This document shows, one piece after another, positions 1 through 9,423 of a DNA stretch of 64,000 bases. The notes under the pieces were generated by a model, which had not been told where the DNA came from, searched no databases, and saw nothing but the letters and a program-made list of their open reading frames with translations. The translations under genes and the position numbers were made by a program. This DNA is from Ustilago trichophora (lineage: Eukaryota > Basidiomycota > Ustilaginomycetes > Ustilaginales > Ustilaginaceae). Position 1 is the first letter of the stretch, and each line of letters starts with the position of its first letter. Location of the stretch: the NCBI GenBank assembly GCA_900323505.1, contig OOIN01000021.1:558001-622000 (forward strand), in the 5' to 3' direction.

Positions 1-956
1 TGCCGGCTACACCCAATATTGAGGACGTGATCAGATACATCTCAGCAGAGCGCAACGAGCTGAGCCAAGTATTCCAGTTCGACATCTCGAAGCTCGGCAG
101 AGACGACAATGATTTCTATGCCACTCATCCCTTTTCGCTGAAAGAGCTGAAGGAAGTGGTGGAAAAATGGCAGCGATTCGTCGAGGGTACCGATGCCTGG
201 CCCACCGTGTTTTTGGAGAATCACGATTTGCCGAGGGCCATCACCAAATACGCTTCGGACAAGCCCGAATTCACGGCGGCGAGCGGAAAGATGCTCGCAT
301 TGATGCTAATTGGGCTGACAGGGACGCTGTACATCTACCAGGGACAAGAGATTGGAATGACCAATGCACCAAAGAGCTGGGGTCCCGAAGAGTACAAGGA
401 TGTGATTGCGGTCAACTACTATCGAGATGCCGTGACTCGCTCAGATGGAGATCCAATAGTGTTGAAGAAGACGCTGGACGACATCAACAGGCAGGGAAGA
501 GACAGCGCACGCACGCCGGTGCACTGGAGTTCAGTGCCCAACGGAGGGTTCAGCGCGGATCCGAGCACAACGCCATGGATGAGAACGATGGACAACTACA
601 CCAGCATCAACGTCGCCGCTCAGGAGGCTGATCCCAAGTCGGTGCTTGCTTTCTACCGCAAAGCTTTGGCGGTGAGAAAGCAACAAGCGCCTTTGCTGGG
701 CAGAGGCGAGTTTAGGCTGCTAGATAGGGATCATGAGACGCTTTTCCAGTACGTCAAGATTCCAGAGGGCGGCAAGGATGATGAAGCTGGAGAGAGGGCT
801 TTTGTGGTGCTCAATTTCTCAGATAGCGTTCAAGAGTACGAGGTGCCAGAAGAAGCAGGCGGACCAAAAGCCACGCTGCTGCTCGAAACGCCAGAGAACG
901 GAGAAGCAGGCAAGCTGGGACCTTGGGAAGGCAGGATGTATATCTACCGGCCTTGA
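1..956 (+). CDS. Maltase / alpha-glucosidase, GH13 family (5' end outside window)
   Basis: The frame is open from the window edge, so only the C-terminal ~318 residues are present. They show GH13 maltase hallmarks: an ENHD-type segment (FLENHDLPRAI) near position 220 carrying the substrate-binding His and third catalytic Asp, followed by GTLYIYQGQEIGM and a DSARTPVHW segment typical of oligo-1,6-glucosidase/maltase enzymes. The end is a C-terminal beta domain finishing at TGA 954-956. The family hydrolyses alpha-glucosidic bonds of maltose, isomaltose or sucrose, usually in the cytosol of fungi and next to a sugar transporter; no transporter is visible here. The catalytic nucleophile and acid/base lie upstream of the window, so activity cannot be fully judged. 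The exact specificity (maltase versus isomaltase) is not resolved. Confidence 0.88.
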   Translation, partial: PATPNIEDVIRYISAERNELSQVFQFDISKLGRDDNDFYATHPFSLKELKEVVEKWQRFVEGTDAWPTVFLENHDLPRAITKYASDKPEFTAASGKMLALMLIGLTGTLYIYQGQEIGMTNAPKSWGPEEYKDVIAVNYYRDAVTRSDGDPIVLKKTLDDINRQGRDSARTPVHWSSVPNGGFSADPSTTPWMRTMDNYTSINVAAQEADPKSVLAFYRKALAVRKQQAPLLGRGEFRLLDRDHETLFQYVKIPEGGKDDEAGERAFVVLNFSDSVQEYEVPEEAGGPKATLLLETPENGEAGKLGPWEGRMYIYRP

Positions 957-1795
957 GCTTCTTCCACGCGACAGGTCTTGGCATTTTCGTGCCAGGAAGA
1001 AGAGGGCATCCTGACATATGCAGGTACGACCACGATGATCAATCGGGCAATCAGACATCCGACTTAACTTAGAGTCGAGATCTTGTAGAATCGAGTGGTA
1101 CTGTATGAGCCCTACCACGACGACGACATGTGGCAGCCAAACCTGGCGAAGTTGTCGGTTTTTGGTGATCTTCGAAAATGTCACTAAATCCGAACTTTGA
1201 AATTTGGCTGCGGTGAGGTGCGGCTGTCAGAATTTCATGTCGTGATTTTCTTGTGATTTTCACCCTCAGCCGTCGGTCAACTTTCCGTAGGGTCGAATAT
1301 CCGCGAATCGAAGATCGGCTCGGCTCGCTTTAATCGCCGTTTTGACAAAATTTGTCCTCCCTTGCCAGTCTTGTGACACTCTGTTTGTCGTGAGTTTGCT
1401 CGCTTCAGTCGACCCACTTTGTCCCATTCCGCATTCCATCCAATCGACGACGACTGATGAAGCAAACATGCAGAGCTTGACAGGGTCCTTGCATGCATGA
1501 GCAATCTTCCGAGCACGCCATCGACCTCCTCACTGACGAATATCAAGTCCGTCCAAAACCACCAAACTAACCTTCCTCACCCTCCCCTTTCGATCTTGAG
1601 TGCACCTGAGACTCATGTGGGTTCGCACTATGCTTACAGCCGAGTTAGCCACATGGCTAGCAGGCTTCTGTCCAGGTCCAGTCCCATATACCCTTCATCT
1701 TTCGTGAAGTTACATTCTTTCTTTCCTGTCATCCCTCCACCACCACACCCCCGGCGCCACTCACAAACCCTTGCTTTGCAGGGCGATCAACCATC
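957..1795. other. Intergenic region, maltase 3' end to amino-acid permease promoter
   Basis: No convincing ORF. There is one TACTGTA heptamer at 1099-1105. The last ~70 bases before the permease ATG are strongly pyrimidine-rich (C/T and CCACCA runs), as is common for fungal leaders. A 124-aa frame at 1497-1871 runs through this leader and into the permease gene in another frame, and is judged spurious. Confidence 0.6.
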
Positions 1796-3631
1796 ATGTC
1801 GAACAACCTCGATAACACCAACAACGACATTGCCGTCGTCGACCAGGCTCCCGAGTCGCGACCTCCCATGACCACCAAAGAGTCGCAAGTCACTCTCGAC
1901 AAGGATGACGCCACAACATTGTCCAAGGTTGGGTCAAAGACCACCAGCACAGACTTTGGCCCCTCCCATCCTCCCATCAGCGATGCTGCTCTTCAGCAGG
2001 TTCGCTTGCGCCGTGCTTTGGGTGAGCGCACCATCCAGATGATTGCTCTTGCAGGCACCATCGGTACCGGTCTCTTCCTTGGTTCCGGAAAGGCGCTCGC
2101 CAAGGCTGGTCCACTCTCAATCCTCATCTCTTACTCGATCGTCGGTGTCATCGTCTACCTCACAATGATTGCCATGGGCGAAATGTCGACTTTGATCCCA
2201 GCATCAGGTGCCTTCGGTGTCTTCAGCACTCGCTTTGTCGACGAAGCTTTCGGTTTCTCTGTCAACCTCAACTATTGGATCAACGACGCCGTTTCCGTTG
2301 CCAGCGATCTGACTGCATGCCAGATTCTTCTCAAGTTCTGGGTCTCCGACGACGTCTTCCCTGGTTGGGCTCTCTCGCTCATCTTCTTGACCTTCCTCAT
2401 CTCTGTCAACGTCATCTCGGTCCGAGGCTACGCTGAGCTCGAGTATCTGCTCTCGCTGCTCAAGATCTGCACCATCATTGTCTTCATCATTGTCGGTATC
2501 GCCGTCAATGCTGGTGCCAATCCCACCCACTCCTACCTCGGTTTCAAGTACTGGACCATCGGCGATGCCCCCTTCGTCAATGGCTTTGGCGGCTGGGTTT
2601 CCTCGTTTGTCACTGCCTCTTTCGCTTTCGGTGGTACTGAATCGCTCTCGATTACCGCTGGTGAAACTCGCAACCCATCCAAGACCATTCCCAAGACCAT
2701 CCGCAACGTCTTTTGGCGCATCATCATCTTCTATATCCTCGCCCTCTTTATCATCGGTATCGACATTCCCTACAACATGCCAGGCCTCAAGTCCAGGTCT
2801 GCTGCCGTCTCGCCTTTCACCCTCGTCTTCCAGCAGGCTGGTTCTCGTGGTGCCGCCAGCTTCATGAACGCTGTGGTTATGACCTCGGCACTCTCTGCTG
2901 GTAATCACGCCCTCTACGCCGGTACTCGAGTCCTCCACGGAATGGCTACCACCGGTCAGGCGCCCAAGTTCCTTGGCACCGTTTCCAAGAGCAGCCGCGT
3001 TCCTTGGGTCGCACTCGCTTGCACAGCCAGTATCTCCGGTCTGTGCTTCGGCTCCAGCTACATCGGCGCTGGAGACCTCTGGAACTGGCTCCAGAATCTT
3101 GTCGGTGTCAGCAACCAGCTTTCTTGGGCTGCCATCGGTATTTCCTCCATCCGCTTCCGCAAGGCCATCGTCAAGCAGGGCAAGCAGTCCTCGTTGGTCT
3201 ACAAGAACTGGACACAGCCTTGGGGCCCTTACGTTGTCGTCATCGGCTCATGCCTCATGATTCTCGTCCAAGGTTGGACAGCCTTCAAGCCCTTCAACGT
3301 CTCTGACTTCTTCTCCTACTACATTGAGCTTGGCTTCTTTGCCGTTGCCTTTGTTGCATGGAAGCTCTGGAAAAAGACCAAGCTCGTGCCCATCGAGGAG
3401 ATGGATCTTTACACTGACACTGTGCAGTACGAGAAGGATGTAAGGAGGAGGAGGAGAGACCTAATCAAGGAAGGTGCGGGAGACAAGCTGCCCGTTCTGC
3501 TCGAGGATGAGGAGGAGCAAGAAGACGAAGACAGGGAAGAGGCAGAGGAGGAGAAGGAGCAAGAACCCCTTGACAAGAAGCAGAAGCTCAAGGCTTTCGT
3601 CAGCAGGGCATCGCAGTATCTGTGCTTCTAA
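1796..3631 (+). CDS. Amino-acid permease (APC superfamily, yeast AAT type)
   Basis: Intronless 611-aa membrane protein. It imports amino acids by proton symport across the plasma membrane in this family. After a ~75-residue hydrophilic N-terminus comes the family signature in TM1 (RRALGERTIQMIALAGTIGTGLFLGSG), then about twelve hydrophobic segments with the conserved GEM(S/A)TLIP and FGGTES(L) motifs. The C-terminal tail is unusually charged (an E/D/K-rich stretch of ~35 residues from about 3500 to 3590), a cytosolic region that could carry ubiquitination or arrestin signals. The ATG at 1796 is the first in frame after the pyrimidine-rich leader. Substrate range cannot be told from sequence; general, lysine or proline permeases are all possible. 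It converges on the NAT permease downstream. Confidence 0.93.
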   Translation: MSNNLDNTNNDIAVVDQAPESRPPMTTKESQVTLDKDDATTLSKVGSKTTSTDFGPSHPPISDAALQQVRLRRALGERTIQMIALAGTIGTGLFLGSGKALAKAGPLSILISYSIVGVIVYLTMIAMGEMSTLIPASGAFGVFSTRFVDEAFGFSVNLNYWINDAVSVASDLTACQILLKFWVSDDVFPGWALSLIFLTFLISVNVISVRGYAELEYLLSLLKICTIIVFIIVGIAVNAGANPTHSYLGFKYWTIGDAPFVNGFGGWVSSFVTASFAFGGTESLSITAGETRNPSKTIPKTIRNVFWRIIIFYILALFIIGIDIPYNMPGLKSRSAAVSPFTLVFQQAGSRGAASFMNAVVMTSALSAGNHALYAGTRVLHGMATTGQAPKFLGTVSKSSRVPWVALACTASISGLCFGSSYIGAGDLWNWLQNLVGVSNQLSWAAIGISSIRFRKAIVKQGKQSSLVYKNWTQPWGPYVVVIGSCLMILVQGWTAFKPFNVSDFFSYYIELGFFAVAFVAWKLWKKTKLVPIEEMDLYTDTVQYEKDVRRRRRDLIKEGAGDKLPVLLEDEEEQEDEDREEAEEEKEQEPLDKKQKLKAFVSRASQYLCF

Positions 3632-3770
3632 TGTTTTAATATTACCATCCAATCTTTGTCACCGGCTCACCAAATGAGATGAATCATGATACCATGTCAA
3701 TTCTATAAGGGTTCTATGTCGTGTATATTGTAACTACATCATCAACATTGTTATGGATCTCATTCGCATC

Positions 3771-5594
3771 TTATTTCCGTCCGAAGAACGTTCCAGGCTG
3801 GTTCCATGACTTTTTGGCCTCCTCGCCGCTTTCGAGGTCTGGCAGCTGGGAAGTGGCGCCGCTCGCGGCAGGGTCCACCTTCGAGTCGGACCCGTGACTC
3901 GAGGAAGCGTCGTCTTCGACCGGAGCTGGAACCTCGTCCTCTACCTCTGCGGGCAGAATTGCATTGAGCAGAATTGCCAGCAGACTTGAGATGAGGTACG
4001 GCTCCTCTACGATGAGCACAATAGCCTGAATCAGTCCTTTGAGACCAGCGTTAGAACCGGTGTAGGTGAAAAAGTACGAGAACCAGCTGGGCACCGTCAA
4101 GCTGGCCAGGCCCAAACTCATGCCGCTCGTAGCGATGAAGCGTGCCCTTCGGTCCCACTTGGCGTAGGCCATGATGCGAATACCTGCTACAGCAACGGAG
4201 CCGAAGAGGAAGGTGGTGAAGCCACCCAAGACGCTCGATGGCATAGCGACAAAGAGGGAGGAGAATTTGCCAATGACTCCCATGAGGAAGAGGATTCCCG
4301 CGCAGACAAAACCGGCGGTTCGCGAAGCGTTGCGAGTGAGAGAAATGACACCCGAGTTCTGGGAGAAGGTCGTGAGGGGTGGAACCATGGCAAGACCAGC
4401 CAGTGTAGCTGAGATCGAGTCGGCGAGCATGCCGCCCTGGATGCGGGATTCGAATTCTGTACCGTCCATGGGCAGGCGAGAGGCGTCGCAGGATGCAGTG
4501 ACGTTTCCGACGGTCTCAGCTACAATGACGATGTATGCAGCTAGCAAGGGGAGGATCAGTTCGGGTCTGATGCTGAGAGGATAGCGTTTTGTCCACAAGA
4601 ATGCACCGGCTGGAGCCTTCTCGATAACCGAAGTGTTGAAGTATCCGGTTGCTGCGGCTACGATCATGCCCACGACGAGACCGGCAAAGACGGAAGCAGA
4701 TTTGAGGAAGGGACTGCCAAAAATCTCGCACAGAATGATGGTCGCGAATGAGACGAAACCGAGACCAATGAGGGGGGCTGATCCCCAGTACTGACGCTGG
4801 CTGCCAAAGGTGCACTTGAGCGCGTGGTTGGTAGCGCAAGGTCCCGATCCACCAGCCCAGTTGGTAATTCCGGACTTGACGAGAGACGATCCGATCAAGG
4901 TCAGCATCATTCCGACGATAAGGGGCGGGAAGAGCTTTCTAATGGCTTTAGGAGGGATGAAGGCCATGGCGACAGCGATCAAGCCGCACAAGCAGCATGT
5001 TCCCATGAAGGCTCCGACGGCTTTCGGGCAGGGCAGCTTTACTCCATTGGCCCCGATCTGACAGTATCCGTTGGCGTAACTCTGCGAAAAGAAGGACAGG
5101 GCGATGGAGATGGTAGCGAAACTCGCACCAGTGACGCTGACGATGCCGGTACCGAGGTAGTACTTGGTCTTGAAGATACGGCTACGAGAGACTTGCAACG
5201 CTGTACCAAAGGCACACCAGATTAGAGTTGAAGCGATGAGGAATTGGGTATCGCTCTGACCGAGATTGGCTCCTGCAGAACCGCCGATGAGAAGAGGAGG
5301 AGTGACGACGCCACCCACCATGGCGAGTGCGTGCTGCAAGCCTAGAATGAATGCGAGGAAGATGGGAAGCTTGGTGTCGACTGCGTAGAATGGAAGTGCG
5401 ATGGTCGAAGGCTTGCAGAGGAAGGGGATCGTTGGAGTGAAGAGCGCGAGATAATTGTGATCACCGAACCATGCTTTCTTTGTGCCGAGGGCTCTAACGC
5501 CGCGTTTGACTTTGCCGGCGAAGGAGCGAGAAGGAGGTGCCGGAAGAGAGGCGAGAGAGCCTTCCTCGACTGTGACGTTGGGCTTGCCCTCCAT
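3771..5594 (-). CDS. Purine/xanthine-uracil permease (NAT/NCS2 family)
   Basis: About 607 aa from the ATG at 5594 (MEGKPNVTVEE...). An upstream in-frame ATG at 5660 would add 22 residues that look like leader, so I prefer 5594. The protein has a TM1 QH motif (GLQHALAMVGG) and the NAT signature QNSGVISLTR, which in fungal UapA/UapC-type carriers forms part of the substrate-binding site, plus about 12-14 hydrophobic segments. Family members import xanthine, uric acid or uracil with protons across the plasma membrane. The C-terminal ~60 residues are acidic and Ser-rich. Neighbours are a nucleobase-type deaminase (same strand, upstream) and a 2OG dioxygenase, which fits a nucleobase-use context by inference. 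Confidence 0.93.
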   Translation of the reverse strand: MEGKPNVTVEEGSLASLPAPPSRSFAGKVKRGVRALGTKKAWFGDHNYLALFTPTIPFLCKPSTIALPFYAVDTKLPIFLAFILGLQHALAMVGGVVTPPLLIGGSAGANLGQSDTQFLIASTLIWCAFGTALQVSRSRIFKTKYYLGTGIVSVTGASFATISIALSFFSQSYANGYCQIGANGVKLPCPKAVGAFMGTCCLCGLIAVAMAFIPPKAIRKLFPPLIVGMMLTLIGSSLVKSGITNWAGGSGPCATNHALKCTFGSQRQYWGSAPLIGLGFVSFATIILCEIFGSPFLKSASVFAGLVVGMIVAAATGYFNTSVIEKAPAGAFLWTKRYPLSIRPELILPLLAAYIVIVAETVGNVTASCDASRLPMDGTEFESRIQGGMLADSISATLAGLAMVPPLTTFSQNSGVISLTRNASRTAGFVCAGILFLMGVIGKFSSLFVAMPSSVLGGFTTFLFGSVAVAGIRIMAYAKWDRRARFIATSGMSLGLASLTVPSWFSYFFTYTGSNAGLKGLIQAIVLIVEEPYLISSLLAILLNAILPAEVEDEVPAPVEDDASSSHGSDSKVDPAASGATSQLPDLESGEEAKKSWNQPGTFFGRK

Positions 5595-6567
5595 GATGAG
5601 ATGCTGCGAAGGGTATAGGGAGGTGAGAAGGGTCGGATGTGGGATGCAGAACTGGACCAAATCGGCTGTGAGAGCATGATTGTTTTATACATCTGTCAAA
5701 CTGTCAGGTATCTTTCAGCTGCAAAGCACATGGCATCCTTCGGGCTGCCAAAACATGCCTTCAACGACGTTGACTCGTATCATTCGCACATGCAGTAGTG
5801 GTGTCGCGTGGCAATCTCAGCTCCACCATTTTTTATTTTTTTTTGCTCGCATCTGGAGCGACAATTCCGATTGATGTCCACTTATTCGGAGATGCCCGAG
5901 CTTGCGATCCTGGCACTGACCGATTCAGAGATCTTATATCTCACTCTTTGCTGTACAGTGTCTCGATTCTAGGCGAGAAGCTGTGGAGTGAAAGATAACG
6001 CAGCTCGAAGAAGAAGCGCTTATCATTGCGAATACGAGAATTTGGATGTCCGACCCACCTTCCGACCCTTCTGAATTTGGAGTGTGTGGAAACGCCAAGA
6101 CTTGCCTGCGATTATTCTAGATTTCGCGAACAGCGGGTAGCCTGTCAAGAAACGCACTGCTGATAAGCAAACTTCCAAGCGACATTCAAACTGTACGGTG
6201 CCTGACAGTTGGGCGCCCATGTGGTTGCCCTATCGCGCTATCTCGCGCTGGTTTACCCCGCGCACCGCGGTTTTTGCTGTCGACGGCCGGGTTTGCGTTC
6301 CACTTCCCCAGGCCGCTTGTGAGAGCGCTGCTCTCCCCACGGTGTCTTTCCCCCACGGGCAGATAAAGGAGAACAGGGCGGGTGTGAAATATGGAGAAGG
6401 GATCTCGGCCGTCGCTTTCGGCCATGTCCGCCTCCTCATCTACGTTCCCGCCTCATTTGCTGCCAAAGAAGTTGTCACACATACGCAAACAAATCGTGTT
6501 CTCCCTCTACGGTCAGTCAACCAGATCAGGGACATTTTTCGGATTCCGTAGCGCGAACATAGATAGT
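5595..6567. other. Intergenic region upstream of NAT permease
   Basis: About 1 kb between the permease start and the end of the deaminase gene. Short frames on both strands (for example 6198-6551 +, 117 aa) have no recognisable domain and mixed codon use, so I call no gene. It should hold the permease promoter. A GC-rich stretch lies at 6210-6310 and a T-run at 5825-5845. Confidence 0.55.
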
Positions 6568-7600
6568 CTACAGCTCAACGTGAAGAGGAGTCTTGGACGT
6601 AGGTTGAGTCCCCACGCGCTCGTCTTCTGCGTGTGACAGATGCACAAGCTTTTGCCAGTCACGCACCGGCTCGCATGTCTTCACACGCGCATTGGCGACT
6701 TGCGTCCTCTGACAGCCAAGGGCTACATGGACCAACAGAAGAGTAAGAAGAAACGTTGAGCCATCGTCCTCGCCCACACAAGAGACACTTGCAGACCTTG
6801 AAGGTGTACTTACGACAGGGGGCCGACTCGTTGAACTGGTGCTGGAAGAATGGATCCGTCTCTTCAGTTAAAACATTCCCAAGCCTGAAAAAAAATAGAA
6901 CGAAGGACTCCTGATCAGCCAGTGAAGCAAGAACATACGCCGCATTTCGTGGGATTGCGCTCACATGAGGGTGGCGTGGCCGAAAGAATAACTCTTCTCG
7001 AGCACAAGATTCGAGGGAATGTAGATCTGATTGCGTCCGTCTGTAACGTCACGAAAAAAGCAAGGATCAGTCATCGCTCGTCACAAGCTCTCAGAGCCGG
7101 CATCCCTTTCTCAACTTACTTTCGGCAATGGTTCTGACGCTGGTTCCGTAGATGACTTCCTTGAAACCAGCCCATCTGATGGCGCTCAGGCACATAGTAC
7201 ATGGCTCAGCATTTGTGTACAGGCTGAATTCCTTCCATGCTGCTAGAATCTCTTGTGGAGAAAGACCTTTCTTGTGGAGCACGTTGGTGCAGTGCTGGAT
7301 CGCAGTAATTTCGCCATGTTGCGTTGGGTCGCCCGTGGAACCGACGCGATTCGCGACGGCGCAGACGAGTTCGTTCGAGGTCGTATTAACAATAGCTGTT
7401 CCGAACGGCGCCTGAGGACAAGGATGCGAAACCGGTGGATAGTAGATGGCAGAGTTGGCGAGTCGCATCCAATGATCGCGATCAGAAGAGGGAACTGAAT
7501 TGATCGACAAGCCTGAATGGAACTCGGGGTGAATGTTTTCTCTGTACGCCTTGGCCTGAGCAGCGGCGAGCAGGGCAACGGAAAGCTTGGCTGTAAGCAT
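6568..7600 (-). CDS. Guanine/cytosine-type nucleobase deaminase with N-terminal signal peptide
   Basis: Four-exon model: 7600-7120, 7040-6965, 6884-6814, 6722-6568. Donors are GTAAGT, GTGAGC and GTAAGT; acceptors are CAG, CAG and TAG. It gives ~260 aa. Residues 1-18 (MLTAKLSVALLAAAQAKA) look like a secretion signal. The core carries the zinc motifs of the cytidine-deaminase fold: HGE (in PTQHGEITAI) and PCTMC, followed by SAIRWAGFKEVIYG as in guanine deaminases and yeast Fcy1-like enzymes. Exon 3 encodes the conserved ETDPFFQHQFNESAPC tail. The last exon is the least certain: a TAG acceptor gives a CPLGC continuation that fits the family, and a CAG acceptor 14 bases further on would give a shorter tail ending at 6659. 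The substrate is not provable from sequence. Confidence 0.78.
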
Positions 7601-8165
7601 GGTGGATGTCCTCGACGGTTTGTAGAAAGGAGATGGTGGTCGTGAAGCTCGACTTCTGCAAAACGATTCAAGTATGAGAAGGTTGTTGACGTTAAGACAA
7701 TTGACCCAGCTTCAAGTGTCGGCTCATCGGTATGACTCCAACATTGCAGGAAGGTTGACTGGAAGCAAAGGATGTCGGACGACTGTAAGAAGATTTGGCT
7801 GGTGCAGATGTCGGCTGGACGAGATGTCTGATGTGCATGCATCGTATGCTGAAGCCATCTCAGATAAGGCGCCGCGGGAAATCCGGAAATCCGCGCGTAC
7901 TCGCATCTCCTTATCTTAACGAGATGCAGTAAAGGGTCCTTCTCCGTTTGCACTTTGCTCCATTACTCTGCTACAGAGAGCAGTTGAGCTACGATGTTGG
8001 CAATGCCTCTTTGTGCTACTCTGGAAAAAGTCGTTGAGCAAGACAACACACCTTGCAACCACATGGCCAGCAGATGCATAAAAAGTCCACAAAATTGTGC
8101 TCAACGAAAGTCACCCCACAACACAAGTAGCAGCAACTGAACGACTCGAATCAAGACACGAAACC
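7601..8165. other. Divergent promoter, deaminase and 2OG dioxygenase
   Basis: The 565-bp region between two divergent start codons. It has no ORF with support. It must contain the promoters of both the deaminase and the dioxygenase, which allows co-regulation. Confidence 0.6.
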
Positions 8166-9259
8166 ATGACCATCTTTCAGACGGACGACCAAAGCACGGT
8201 TCCGTGCATCTCACTGCATGATTTCGAAGAGCGTCGTGCCGAAATCACCGATCAGTTGATGGACGCAAGCACCCGCATTGGCTTCTTGTAAGTCCTCTTC
8301 ATTCACGCCTGTATGCTTGCACAAGAAGCTGACAAGCGCCGTGGTTATCTTCCAGCACGCTTTCGAACCATGGTATCTTGCCCGACCAGATCCAGGATGC
8401 ATTCGCGCTTTCGCAAGAGTTCTTTGCGCTGCCCGACAATGTCAAAGCAAAGACGCCGCTGAATGGCAAAAACATGGGCTGGGAGAAGGGAGCTCAGATC
8501 CGACCCTCCACCGGTACGGCCGACCAAAAGGAATCGATGCAGTTGCAGTTTGCACGCATGGAGGGCATGTGGCCATCTGACGAGGACGTGCCCGGATTTC
8601 GCAAACGTGCGGAAAGCTTCATGAACGCAGTGCAGCAGCTCAGCGTCAAAGTTATGGAGTGCTTCGCTGAAGGCTTGGGTCTCCCACTTTCTACTTTCAC
8701 CGACGGGACGGTGGATCCAGGTGAAGGTGACTCCCAGTCGACCTTGCGATTGCTGCACTACCACAGCGTAGAAGGCAAAGAGTTTGGCGACAACTTTTGG
8801 CGAGCAGGCAGCCACGCCGACTTTGACGTGCTCACTATGCTCTTTCAGCGAGATGGCGAAGGCGGTCTCGAAGTTTGCCCGGGCCGAGAGGTGGTGGGCG
8901 ACTTCGGACACGGCAACACTTGGAGGAACGTAGAGGCAAGGAGTGATCGGATCGTTTGCAACATTGGGGATCAGCTGATGAGATGGTCGGACGATCGGCT
9001 CAAGTCAACCTTCCACAGAGTCAGGCTGCCAAAGGAAGGAGAGCCAAAGGGTCCAAGATACTCGATCGCATTCTTCAACCAGGCACGCAGCAACGTTGTG
9101 ATTCAAGGACCAGGCAAGAAGTATGCGCCAATCACAGGGGCGGAATTCATCAAGCAGGCGTTGGAGAGGAACAAGCTTGGCATTGCAGCGCGCACTCTGC
9201 CTTCGCCTCAAAAGCAAGAAAGCCAGCTTCCCGCAGCTGCTGTCACCGTAACTGTCTAG
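8166..9259 (+). CDS. 2-oxoglutarate/Fe(II) dioxygenase, isopenicillin-N-synthase-like
   Basis: Two exons, 8166-8287 and 8356-9259 (donor GTAAGT, acceptor TTCCAG), joining into GFFTLSNHGI, the usual N-terminal DIOX_N motif; 341 aa. The 2OG-Fe(II) domain shows the iron ligands H-x-D in AGSHADFDVLTMLFQ, a distal His in KSTFHRV, and the 2-oxoglutarate-binding Arg-x-Ser in PRYSIAFF. These are all the catalytic residues, so it should be active. Fungal members oxidise very different small molecules: secondary metabolites, plant flavonoids, or the pyrimidine base thymine (thymine 7-hydroxylase). The purine/uracil-type permease and deaminase next door make a nucleobase substrate worth considering, but this is inference only. 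An ATG is present only at 8166; the frame upstream lacks one. Confidence 0.88.
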
Positions 9260-9423
9260 TTGGCAACACTTGCTTCATCACTCGCTCTTCATAGGCACAA
9301 CACGATCTGATGTTTTGGAATAAAAGTTTGCTGCGGACTGCAATGTTATTCGGTGACGTGACAGCTGTAAGAGCGAATAGAGATGATCAGGCTTTCCGTG
9401 AATGTCGAGGTGAGCAAGAGCGA

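Noticed and set aside
6198..6551. 117-aa plus-strand ORF between the NAT permease and deaminase genes
   Set aside because: No recognised motif, no hint of splice structure, and it overlaps minus-strand frames of equal size and the end of the deaminase region.
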